From positions 1 to 64,000 of the forward strand of contig JARKNX010000059.1 in the NCBI GenBank assembly GCA_029976025.1: DNA of 64,000 nucleotides, written 5' to 3'. Each line of letters opens with the position of its first letter. Within the stretch, counting starts at the first letter, position 1. This document shows positions 20,201 to 27,984 of this stretch, one piece after another. The notes under the pieces are model-generated. The model made no database searches and was not told the origin of the DNA. It saw only the letters and a program-made list of their open reading frames with translations. This DNA comes from Aggregatilineales bacterium. GTDB lineage: Bacteria > Chloroflexota > Anaerolineae > Aggregatilineales > Ch27. A program made the translations under genes and the position numbers.

Positions 20201-21455
20201 CAGCCCTGCTGACGGCGCATACACCCTGCGGGCGACGCGCTATCGCGAAGCCAGCGGTTCTTCCAGCGGGGCTTACGAACTGCGGATGACGGCGGGCGGC
20301 GCGGCTGTTATACCGGGCGCAGCAGTTGTTTCCGGCGGCCCGATCGGCCTGAACCAGCCAACTACAGGCACGATCGACAACAGCCGGCCAATAATCGAGT
20401 ACGCGGTACTGCTGGAAGCCGGGCAACAGATCACAATCACGATGGAATGGACCAGCGGGAATCTGGATCCGTATCTCAACCTGCTGGATCCCGGCCGCAA
20501 TCTTATCGCCTACAATGATGACGCCGCCCAGCGCGTCGGCACCAGCGGCCTGAATGCCCAGATTACCGGGTTTACGGTCCCGGCTAATGGCATCTACATG
20601 GTGCAGGCCACCCGCTTCGGGCAGGAAAATGGCAGCAGCAGTGGCGGCTTCCAGTTGACGGTCAGCTCGTTCGCCGGCGCGCCAGCGACCCCCGTCCCTG
20701 GCGTGGTTGGGTCGGTGAATAACGGCGTGCAAACGGGTCAGGAAGTCAGGGTCGGGAGCGTGGTCGACGGCATGATCTCAGTGGAAGTCTACACCATAGA
20801 GTACCCGATTACCCTGAACGCAGGCGACACAATCAAGGTCAGCATGGAACGGACCAGCGGCAATCTCGACCCGCTTCTGGTCATCTTCGGGCTTGACGAT
20901 CAGGCCGCCGCCTTCAACGATGACGCGTCCGCGGTCGGCGGCTATAACGCCCAGATCGCCAGCTTCACCGCCCCCGGCACAGGCGTGTACTACATCTGGG
21001 CCACCCGGTATCGCCTCGAACAGGGCACCTCGACCGGCACGTTCACCATGCGCGTGGAACAGGGCGTGCCGGTGGAGGCGATTAGCGGCGGGCCTGTCCA
21101 GATCGGCGATGTCAAAGTGAACGCCCTGACCAACACCGTCTTCGCCGTGGATTACACCATCACTCTGCAAGCGGGACAGATAATTACGGTGACGATGGAA
21201 GCGCTGAATCCGGGGCTGGACTCGTCGCTGGTTATCCTCAGCCAGGCAGGTGAGGAGCTGGCCTATAACGATGACGCGGCTGCACAGGTCGGCGAGTCCG
21301 TGCTCAACGCCCAGATTGTGGGCTTCAGCGCGCCGGCGACGGGGACATACACCATCCGGGCGACCCGCTACTTCGCCGAAGGTGGCTCCTCCATCGGGCG
21401 CTTCCGCCTGACGATCGCTGCCGGCGGCGAGGCTTCCTCCGCCACTACGAAATAG
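17262..21455 (+). CDS. Large secreted protein with N-terminal beta-propeller-like region and 8 tandem PPC-like domains
   Basis: Signal peptide MNRNRYFWSGALILIIVLSILAPVAAQ; 8 repeats of [IV]G-x-V-x-G-x-I...YxxxLxAGQxVTxTMxRxxGxLDxxLxLxxxxGxExxxNDDA...LNAQIxxFxxxxxGxYxxxATRxxxExGSSSGxFxLxV. Confidence 0.85.
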   Translation: MNRNRYFWSGALILIIVLSILAPVAAQGGGPLDGSFSGMLALRRVPVSDVSGQSGQIVVLAPQGETVVETPIAVSNSAIHVLGWRGTGDLLYVQQGEAGELDAMLYNPADATQLVLASGLPGDQRYAMLDDGRVIGWTASGLLTDVSLYDPATMSAVSSHNVAAAGLSDAELAGSSGSLVYFYTTRGGDTLLAVDPQTGMLYGPVDALAAGDGAETVAYAAIVSGGPLWLAGTTSPKAMSAVAEIPLAGDGSFLTTDAQPRPLAGAVAHPLGVSAVQRVMPWAGGGVVISALPGDFSGSDVTLVDASFQNIVGGPVRTAFNSCVLFTPDARWMLFLSRDGGALQAVPVADPVAGPVTLLTGEPRLDLCGASWLPAELMPTAVATEQSIEIGVPGQIAAGQAVTGEVTGEQPAAEFALPLAAGEPVTITMERLGGNLDSFLILIGPDGRELMRNDDAAIQVGDTFMNAQIAGFVPPVAGTYTVRATRFGEQNGISTGPFRLTVTSGGEPLAIASPTPAAITVTATPVPPTTAGSVLRVGDVVAGEINDNQPRIPYTITLEAGQVVTFTMERMPDSQLDSYLILRNPNGDEVARNDDAAATVGSSSLNAQIADYRVSTSGTFTLEATRWQQETGSSSGEYQLSVTPGRTLTVTTTGTALRVGDVVSGEISDAQPRILYTIALEAGQSVTFTMERTSGQLDSYLILRDPNGDEVARNDDAAATVGSSGLNAQIANYRVFIGGTYTLEATRWQQESGSSSGRFWLTVEQGVAPAAGQTLEVGSVVTGSIDAEQYAVEYPVVLTAGQAVTFTMVRTDGDLDALLILLDSRGVEVARNDDADVIVGDTFVNAQIAGFVSSAGGAYTLRATRYREAYGSSSGAYELRMTAGGAPPAISPTPAAPAVGQTLEVGSVVTGSINAGQYAVEYPVVLTAGQAVTFTMVRTDGDLDALLILLDSRGVEAARNDDASTPVGDTWLNAQIVGFVSPADGAYTLRATRYREASGSSSGAYELRMTAGGAAVIPGAAVVSGGPIGLNQPTTGTIDNSRPIIEYAVLLEAGQQITITMEWTSGNLDPYLNLLDPGRNLIAYNDDAAQRVGTSGLNAQITGFTVPANGIYMVQATRFGQENGSSSGGFQLTVSSFAGAPATPVPGVVGSVNNGVQTGQEVRVGSVVDGMISVEVYTIEYPITLNAGDTIKVSMERTSGNLDPLLVIFGLDDQAAAFNDDASAVGGYNAQIASFTAPGTGVYYIWATRYRLEQGTSTGTFTMRVEQGVPVEAISGGPVQIGDVKVNALTNTVFAVDYTITLQAGQIITVTMEALNPGLDSSLVILSQAGEELAYNDDAAAQVGESVLNAQIVGFSAPATGTYTIRATRYFAEGGSSIGRFRLTIAAGGEASSATTK

Positions 21456-21509
21456 GCGGAGGGAGGGCGGCCCGTCCCGCCGTCAGGCGGGCGAACTGGT
21501 GATAGCAAG

Positions 21510-21538
21510 GGGGGCGCAGGGGGAGAGCCTGCGCCCCC
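21510..21538 (+). terminator. Hairpin 3' of PPC-repeat gene
   Basis: GGGGGCGCAGG-GGGAGAG-CCTGCGCCCCC then GCTTGTT. Confidence 0.6.
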
Positions 21539-21655
21539 GCTTGTTAGATGGGACCGGCGCGGGATATCCATTATGGGAGGCCGGTGGCATAGTGATCTTC
21601 CTGCTGTTATAAACACGTTGTGAGGCAGGTCGTTTACAGAAAGAGAACAGTTCTT

Positions 21656-23263
21656 ATGCAGGCTGATTATGTGCTGGATTACGATGTGCTGTCCGCCGCC
21701 CGCGAGCATCGGCTGTATCTGCTGGCCCGCATCCGCGCCGGGCGACCGGAGAGCCGGCCGGACCGCGTGCCGCTCAACCTGAGCGTGGTGCTGGATCGCA
21801 GCAGCTCCATGATCGGGGAGAAGCTGGAATACGTGAAGCAGGCCGCGCAGTTTCTGGTACAGCGGCTGGCGGCGGACGACTGGCTGAGCATAGTCACCTA
21901 TAACGAGACGGTGCAGATCGTCCTGCCGCCTTCCCCCGTCATCCACAAAGACAGCATCAATCACACCATCGCCGCGGTGCGCGCCTCTGGCGCGACCAAT
22001 CTCAGCGGCGGATGGCTGCAGGGGTGTAGCCTGGTGGAGGAGCATATCACCCCGGACCGGATCAACCGGATTCTGCTGCTGACCGATGGCCTGGCTAACC
22101 GCGGCCTCACCGAGCCGGAGCGCCTGCAGGCGATGGTCCGCCAGAAGCGGGAGCAGACCGGCGTCACCACGACGACGATGGGCGTCGGGCTGAACTTCAA
22201 TGAAGACCTGCTGCGGGCCATGGCTGTGGAAGGCGGCGGGACGTTCTACTTCATCGACGATGCCGACCAGACGCCGGGCATCTTCGCCCAGGAGCTGGCC
22301 GATCTGCTCTCCGTCGTCGGGCAAAATCTGGCCATCACTCTGACGCTATCCCACGATGTGCAGATGGTTCGCCAGCTTAACGCCTACCCGGTCACCGGGC
22401 ACGAGGCGAACGTCACCTTCCAGCTTGGCGATCTGTACGCCGATGAAACGAAGATACTGGCGCTGGAGCTGTTCATCCCGGCCCTGCACACTCTGGGCGC
22501 GGTGGAGGTCGGGCAGCTCCGCTTCGAGTACGACGAGCTGGGGGAGACCTCCGTCGCTCACCGGGTCGTGCTCCTGCCTATCACGGTCAATACTGTCTCC
22601 GCCGGGGAGATTCAGGGAGATCGCCCGGCCAATCAGGAAGTGGTCAAACCCGTCTTGATGCTGCGGGCGGCCCGCGCCCGCGAACAGGCGGTGCAGAGCG
22701 CCGACGCCGGGGACTTTGACGGGGCTTCGCGCGTGCTGTCCGATATTGCCGACGCTATCCAGAAATCGGCCATCGCCGCCGATCCCGATCTCCAGGCCCA
22801 GCATGATATGCTGCGCGAGGAGGCGCTGGATATGGAGATGGGTGCGCAGCGCTACGATGCCTACACCCGCAAGGCCAACACCACCAAGTCGTACAGCGGC
22901 GACAGATTCTCCGGCATCGAGGAGACGGCGGCCCTGCACTCGCGGCTCAAGTCCTCGCGGGCTGCATTGGAACGCGCCGGCGAAGTCCCGACACTGCTGA
23001 CCTGGAAGCGCCAGCAACTGGCGCTGGACGGCGTGGACAGGCTGAGCATTGGCCGCGCCGAGACGAACGACATCGTCATCCCGGAAGATGAAGTCTCCGC
23101 CGAGCACTGCCGTCTGATCCGCATCGAAGGCGCCCTGTACCTGGAGGACCTGAGCAGCACCAACGGGACCTTCGCCAACGGCGGGCGCGTGGGAGGGCGC
23201 TTCCGCCTGAGCGTCGGGGATATCATGACCGTCGGCTCGTGGCTGTTCATGTTCCGCGCATGA
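21656..23263 (+). CDS. VWA domain protein with C-terminal FHA domain
   Basis: LNLSVVLDRSSSMIGEKLEYVKQAAQFLV (MIDAS DxSxS) and C-terminal LSIGRAETNDIVIPEDEVSAEHCRLIRIEGALYLEDLSSTNGTFANGGRV (FHA). Confidence 0.92.
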   Translation: MQADYVLDYDVLSAAREHRLYLLARIRAGRPESRPDRVPLNLSVVLDRSSSMIGEKLEYVKQAAQFLVQRLAADDWLSIVTYNETVQIVLPPSPVIHKDSINHTIAAVRASGATNLSGGWLQGCSLVEEHITPDRINRILLLTDGLANRGLTEPERLQAMVRQKREQTGVTTTTMGVGLNFNEDLLRAMAVEGGGTFYFIDDADQTPGIFAQELADLLSVVGQNLAITLTLSHDVQMVRQLNAYPVTGHEANVTFQLGDLYADETKILALELFIPALHTLGAVEVGQLRFEYDELGETSVAHRVVLLPITVNTVSAGEIQGDRPANQEVVKPVLMLRAARAREQAVQSADAGDFDGASRVLSDIADAIQKSAIAADPDLQAQHDMLREEALDMEMGAQRYDAYTRKANTTKSYSGDRFSGIEETAALHSRLKSSRAALERAGEVPTLLTWKRQQLALDGVDRLSIGRAETNDIVIPEDEVSAEHCRLIRIEGALYLEDLSSTNGTFANGGRVGGRFRLSVGDIMTVGSWLFMFRA

Positions 23264-23279
23264 GGGTTCAAAGGCCTTC

Positions 23280-23456
23280 AACCGCAGAGCCACAGGGATC
23301 GCAGAGGTAAAACGGAGGAATGCCGCGCCGGGTATTTCCGCTTACTCTGGCGATGCACGTGTTGTTATCGCCTGTTCGTTCAGAGCGCCGGGATTCTGAG
23401 ACAGCCAGGCAAGAATCCTTTTTATCTTTCTCTGTGACCTCTGTGGCTCTGCGGTT
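23280..23456. mobile_element. MITE-like element with perfect 16-bp terminal inverted repeats
   Basis: AACCGCAGAGCCACAG (23280-23295) and CTGTGGCTCTGCGGTT (23441-23456); 177 bp; no convincing ORF. Confidence 0.7.
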
Positions 23457-23561
23457 CCCGCCCCTCCCGATTGCTGACTGCCCCTACGCCGCCCGCCTAA
23501 AAGCGGCTACAATACCCCCCGACAGACGAACCAACGATCCACCCGGAGAAAGATCGCGATC

Positions 23562-25778
23562 ATGCCGGACTCACCTATCCTGGCCGGCCTCAACGCGGCC
23601 CAGCGCGAAGCTGTCGCCGCCGGGGGCGGCCCCCATCTCATCCTGGCCGGGCCGGGCAGCGGCAAGACCCGTGTCCTGACCCACCGCGTCGCTTTCCTCA
23701 TCCAGGAGATGCACGTTCACCCGGCCCACATCATGGCCGTGACCTTCACCAACAAGGCCGCTCGCGAGATGCGCGCCCGTATCGCGCATCTGCGCGGCGA
23801 TGACGATCTCGGCGGCCTGACTGTCGGGACCTTCCACGCCATTTGCGCCCGCCTGCTGCGCATTGAGGCCGAGCATACGCCCTTCACCAGGGAGTACGTG
23901 ATTTTCGACACCGCCGACCAGCTGGACGCGGTCAAGGCGGCGGCGCTCAGCCTGAACATCGACATCAAGCAGTACCGCCCGGCGGGCCTGCTCAACGCCA
24001 TTTCCGCCGCCAAGAATGAGCTGCTCCCCCCGGCCGCGTATGCCGAACGGATCAACACCTACTTCGAAGAAGTCGTCAGCCGGGTCTACCCTCGCTATCA
24101 GGAAGTACTGCGGGAAAGCAACGCCCTGGACTTTGACGACCTGCTGATGCAGACAGTTGCGCTGCTGCGCGACCATCCTGACGTGGCCGCGAAGTATCAG
24201 CTCCGCTACGAGCATGTGCTGGTAGACGAATTTCAGGATACGAACTTCGCCCAGTACATGCTGGTGCGGGCTTTCGCCGCGCCGCAGGAGAACCTCTTCG
24301 CCGTCGGCGACCCCGATCAGAGCATCTATGCCTTTCGCGGCGCGGATTACCGCAATGTCCTGCGCTTTGAGCAGGATTACCCGGAGCACCGCAAAATCCT
24401 GCTGGAGGAGAACTACCGCTCCACCCAGATCATCCTCGACGCGGCTATGGCTGTGATTGACCGCAACCCCAACCGCACTCCCAAGCGCCTGTTCACCGAC
24501 CGGGGACAGGGCACGCCGGTCACGCTTTATGAAGCCTACGACGAGGACGACGAAGGGCAGTTCATCGTCCGGACGATCGCCCGGCTGAACGACGATGCCC
24601 GCTTCAACCCGGGCGAATGTGCCATCATGTACCGCACTAACGCCCAGTCCCGCGCCCTGGAATCCGCCTTCAGCCGGGCCGGGGTGCCTTACCGGCTGAT
24701 CGGGGCCACGCGCTTCTATGACCGCCGCGAGATCCGCGATCTGATGGCTTACCTGCGCCTGGTCCATAACCCGGACGACGCTATCAGCCTGGAGCGCATC
24801 ATCAACGTGCCGCCGCGCGGGCTGGGCAACCGGACGGTGGAAATGCTGCGCGACTGGGCGCGGGAGACTGGCGTCACGCCGGGCCGGGCGCTGCTGAGCC
24901 TGCTGACGGGGGCGGAAGGGCCGTTCGCGCCGCGCGCCCGCCGCCCGCTGGAAGGGTTCGCCGCGCTGCTGGCCGGCTGGCACGAGATGGCCCGGGCCGG
25001 CGCGCCTCCGCTGCCCATTCTGGACCGCATCATCGAGGATATTCACTTCGGCGGTTATCTGCGCGACGGCACGCGTGACGGGGAAGACCGCTGGGAAAAC
25101 GTGCTGGAGCTGCGCGAAGCTGCCGCTGCGTATAGCGAGCAGAACCTGGTCGACTACCTGACTGACGCCGCCCTGATCAGCGACCTGGATACCCGCGACG
25201 ACGGCGAAGAGATCCGGGCGCCCTCGCTGATGACGCTGCACAGCGCCAAGGGTCTGGAATTCCCCGTGGTCTTCCTGTGCGGGCTGGAGGAGGGCACGCT
25301 GCCGCACATCCGCAGCCTGGAGGCCGACGCGACCGGCGACGCCGATGCGCTGGCTGAGGAGCGCCGCCTGATGTATGTCGGGCTGACGCGGGCCAAAGAT
25401 CGCCTGTACCTTTCCTACGCCTTCCGCCGCTCCCGCTTCGGCGACTTTGAGCCTAGCCTGCCCAGCCGCTTCCTCAACGATCTGCCGCCGGAGGTGCTCG
25501 AAAGTTCCGGGATGAGCAAGGCGTCGCGGGCGACGCAGGACAGCTACGCGCGCATGACGGCCTGGGCTGACCGCCTGCCGGCCAGCACCTCCGCCGCCCG
25601 CCGATCTGAGACGCCGGCGCCGCGCTTCCAGCCGGGGATGCGCGTGGTCAACACGCACTTCGGCGAAGGCGTCGTCATCTCCTCCCGGCGCTATTCCGAT
25701 ACCGAGGAAGTCGAGGTGCAGTTCACGACCAGCGGCCGCAAGCGCATCGACGGGGCTTATCTCCAGCCGTTAACCTGA
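23562..25778 (+). CDS. UvrD/PcrA-type ATP-dependent DNA helicase
   Basis: LNAAQREAVAAGGGPHLILAGPGSGKTRVLTHRVAFLI, TFTNKAAREMRARI, VDEFQDTNFAQYMLV, GDPDQSIYAFRGAD, LMTLHSAKGLEFPVVFLCGLEEGTLPH. Confidence 0.97.
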   Translation: MPDSPILAGLNAAQREAVAAGGGPHLILAGPGSGKTRVLTHRVAFLIQEMHVHPAHIMAVTFTNKAAREMRARIAHLRGDDDLGGLTVGTFHAICARLLRIEAEHTPFTREYVIFDTADQLDAVKAAALSLNIDIKQYRPAGLLNAISAAKNELLPPAAYAERINTYFEEVVSRVYPRYQEVLRESNALDFDDLLMQTVALLRDHPDVAAKYQLRYEHVLVDEFQDTNFAQYMLVRAFAAPQENLFAVGDPDQSIYAFRGADYRNVLRFEQDYPEHRKILLEENYRSTQIILDAAMAVIDRNPNRTPKRLFTDRGQGTPVTLYEAYDEDDEGQFIVRTIARLNDDARFNPGECAIMYRTNAQSRALESAFSRAGVPYRLIGATRFYDRREIRDLMAYLRLVHNPDDAISLERIINVPPRGLGNRTVEMLRDWARETGVTPGRALLSLLTGAEGPFAPRARRPLEGFAALLAGWHEMARAGAPPLPILDRIIEDIHFGGYLRDGTRDGEDRWENVLELREAAAAYSEQNLVDYLTDAALISDLDTRDDGEEIRAPSLMTLHSAKGLEFPVVFLCGLEEGTLPHIRSLEADATGDADALAEERRLMYVGLTRAKDRLYLSYAFRRSRFGDFEPSLPSRFLNDLPPEVLESSGMSKASRATQDSYARMTAWADRLPASTSAARRSETPAPRFQPGMRVVNTHFGEGVVISSRRYSDTEEVEVQFTTSGRKRIDGAYLQPLT

Positions 25779-25914
25779 TCCCGGGCGGGAGCCGGCAGTT
25801 GCGGTGCGCCTCCGGGGTGATCCGGGGCATACTATAACGGGAGGGGGGCGGCGCGACTAAATCCGGCCCGGTGCGTACTGGTTGATATAAAGCGGAGGGT
25901 AGGGAGAGAATGCC

Positions 25915-26394
25915 ATGCCACCCTGGTGGGGAACATCGACGAACGTATCCAAACGGCTGAGGATCGAAGTACAGGCGATGCGGGCGACCTTCGGCGACAC
26001 CTTCCGGCTGGTGGTCCCGCGCGATGCCAGCCCGCTGTACTGGGTCGGCGAGGTGGAGATCACCATGACCGGCGTGCCGCAGCGCTGGCACATGCTCAAG
26101 ATCATGTATCCTGCCGACTATCCGATTCGCCCGCCGGAGGCTTATGTCCTCAAGCCGTACATCTACAGCACCAAGCATCAGTTCGAGGACGGCCAGCTCT
26201 GCCTGTTCAACCCCAAAGACGGCACGACCTACGGCTGGAATCCGGCCCGCTCTACCGCTGTGACGGTGACCGGCTGGGCAATCGAATGGTTGTACGCCTA
26301 CTACACCTGGAGGCAGATCGGCATCTGGCCCGGCACCGAAGAGAATATCAAGCAGTCGCCGCTGTCCGGGCTGCGCTGGGGGGAGCGTAGATAA
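25915..26394 (+). CDS. E2/UBC-fold ubiquitin-conjugating-enzyme-like protein
   Basis: 159 aa; RLRIEVQAM...WVGEVEITMTGVP..HMLKIMYPADYPIRPPEAYVLKP.IYSTKHQFEDGQLCLFNPKDGTTYGWNPARSTAVTVTGWAIEWLYAYYTW: YPxxPP, Cys in GQLCLF, WNPARST comparable to E2 WSPxxTI. Confidence 0.88.
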   Translation: MPPWWGTSTNVSKRLRIEVQAMRATFGDTFRLVVPRDASPLYWVGEVEITMTGVPQRWHMLKIMYPADYPIRPPEAYVLKPYIYSTKHQFEDGQLCLFNPKDGTTYGWNPARSTAVTVTGWAIEWLYAYYTWRQIGIWPGTEENIKQSPLSGLRWGERR

Positions 26395-27450
26395 ATGGTT
26401 GCCTTTGGCAGGAAACGCACAGCGCCGCGCGTCGTGCTGGCCGACCGCGTGCTCCGCAAGATGGCCCACGGCGCTTTGCTGTACCGGGACGAAGAGACCG
26501 CCGAGGCGCTGGTCGGCCTGGTGATCCCCGATGAGAACGGGGGCGAGCCGGCCTTCTACATCCTGGATACCATCGCCCCGGAGCATGATGCGATCGCCCG
26601 CGGCAGCTACAGCGTCGAGCAGGGGGACGACCTGCAGGACGAGACGATGTACTGGCTTTCCATTAACTGGAAGCGGTTCCGCGATCTGCGCAGCCAGAGT
26701 TACGGGAAGGCGCTGGCCGCCAAGTGGAATGTCCCCCTGCGCTATCTGGGCGACTGGCACAAACAGCCGGGGGAGATGTTCTGGCCCAGCCAGGGCGATC
26801 TGGAGACGGCGCGGGCTATCCTGAACGATCACGAGAACGATATGTCGCAGATTCTGGCCCCGATCGTGACCGTCGCGCCCCCCTGGGATGCGGATGCGAC
26901 CCCGCCCGGCGACGAATTCGATCTCTACGCCGTTCAGGAGGACGGGCCGCCGGTTCGTATCAATATCTGGTATCTGTCGCGGGATATTCGCCAGTTTATC
27001 GCCGCCCGCCCGGAGGTGGTGGCCGACGATATGCTGCCCAGCCTGCCGCCGCTGGCCTGGCACCTGACCGACCGCCGCCGCTTCCAGGAGGAGTATACGC
27101 TGCTGGCTGAGGATGCTCTGGCGGTCAGCATCGCCGAGTGGGACGCCGACGAGCGCCCGCCGCTGGAGGTGTGCTTCATGGTCGGGCGGATGGGGGGCAG
27201 CCATGTCCTGATCCTGATCACCGATAAGGCGTACCCGGCTGTGCCACCAACAGCGCGCATCGCGCCGATGATCCAGCTCGGGCAGGATGAGGATATGTTC
27301 GAGCGGTTGTGGGCGGAATCCATCCCGTTCCCGACGGAAGCGCTGCCGGGCTGGGCATGGACGCCCGACCGCCGCCTGATTGACCTGGTCAGGGCCGCCG
27401 AGGAGTATCTTTCTGATCGGGGCGAGCCGGGCGCAGTCGAAACGAGATGA
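26395..27450 (+). CDS. JAB/JAMM-like (Mov34/MPN fold) protein with degenerate metal motif and apparent C-terminal UBC-like domain
   Basis: HGALLYRDEETAEALVGLV...YLGDWHKQPGEMFWPSQGDLETA (JAMM H-x-H-P...S-x-x-D with second His replaced by Gln); C-terminal half RFQEEYTLL...LILITDKAYPAVPPTARI...WTPDRRLIDLVRAAEEYL. Starts immediately after the E2 stop codon (TAAATG). Confidence 0.75.
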   Translation: MVAFGRKRTAPRVVLADRVLRKMAHGALLYRDEETAEALVGLVIPDENGGEPAFYILDTIAPEHDAIARGSYSVEQGDDLQDETMYWLSINWKRFRDLRSQSYGKALAAKWNVPLRYLGDWHKQPGEMFWPSQGDLETARAILNDHENDMSQILAPIVTVAPPWDADATPPGDEFDLYAVQEDGPPVRINIWYLSRDIRQFIAARPEVVADDMLPSLPPLAWHLTDRRRFQEEYTLLAEDALAVSIAEWDADERPPLEVCFMVGRMGGSHVLILITDKAYPAVPPTARIAPMIQLGQDEDMFERLWAESIPFPTEALPGWAWTPDRRLIDLVRAAEEYLSDRGEPGAVETR

Positions 27451-27971
27451 CGAACGCGGCCGATTATGACGCGCTGCCGACGGCAGCCCTCCTGAGCGAG
27501 CTGCTTCACTTCGCCCCGGACGATCTGGCGGCTAACCGCGCCGGCCGTCTGAGCGACGCACAGCGCGCCCTGCTTCGTGCGCGCCAGCGGGACATTATCC
27601 GCCCGCCGCTGCTGACGCTGGGTATTTTCGCCGCGCTGCTGTTCGCCAGCCGGCTGCTGCCCACCACGAATGACGGCGGCTTCGCGCTGGTGCTCGCGCT
27701 GGGCGGTGTTGTGCTCGCTCTGTTCGTACCCCCGGCCATTCGCGACTGGCAGGACCTGCGGGCTGACCTGGAGGCCGGGGAAGTCCTGAGCGTGACCGGG
27801 TCGGCGGCGGCCAATGAGGATTCCGTCCTGCTGCTGGAAGTCGGCGGGCAGTCCTTTCGGGTCAGCCGGGAGGTGCTGCTGGCGCTGGACGCTGATCCGG
27901 TTTACGCCGTATACTACACCGCGCGCAGCCGTGTGGTGCTGGCGATTGAGGCGCTGGACGGGCGCGTCTGA
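27447..27971 (+). CDS. Small membrane protein (2 TM) within the E1/E2 operon
   Basis: 174 aa; ATGA overlap with the JAB gene; TM pair PPLLTLGIFAALLFASRLL and FALVLALGGVVLALFVPPAI, C-terminal beta-rich region. Confidence 0.75.
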   Translation: MTNAADYDALPTAALLSELLHFAPDDLAANRAGRLSDAQRALLRARQRDIIRPPLLTLGIFAALLFASRLLPTTNDGGFALVLALGGVVLALFVPPAIRDWQDLRADLEAGEVLSVTGSAAANEDSVLLLEVGGQSFRVSREVLLALDADPVYAVYYTARSRVVLAIEALDGRV

Positions 27972-27984
27972 AAGCGGGGTAAGG

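Noticed and set aside
18234-20732. 832-aa antisense ORF opposite the PPC-repeat gene
   Set aside because: Its repetitive look (ARRHPQLVSPAGRT) is only the complement of the sense-strand repeats.
23571-25658. 695-aa antisense ORF opposite uvrD/pcrA
   Set aside because: Shadow ORF of a confidently identified helicase.
25723-27204. 493-aa antisense ORF opposite the E2 and JAB genes
   Set aside because: Low-complexity antisense frame; sense genes are motif-supported and translationally coupled.
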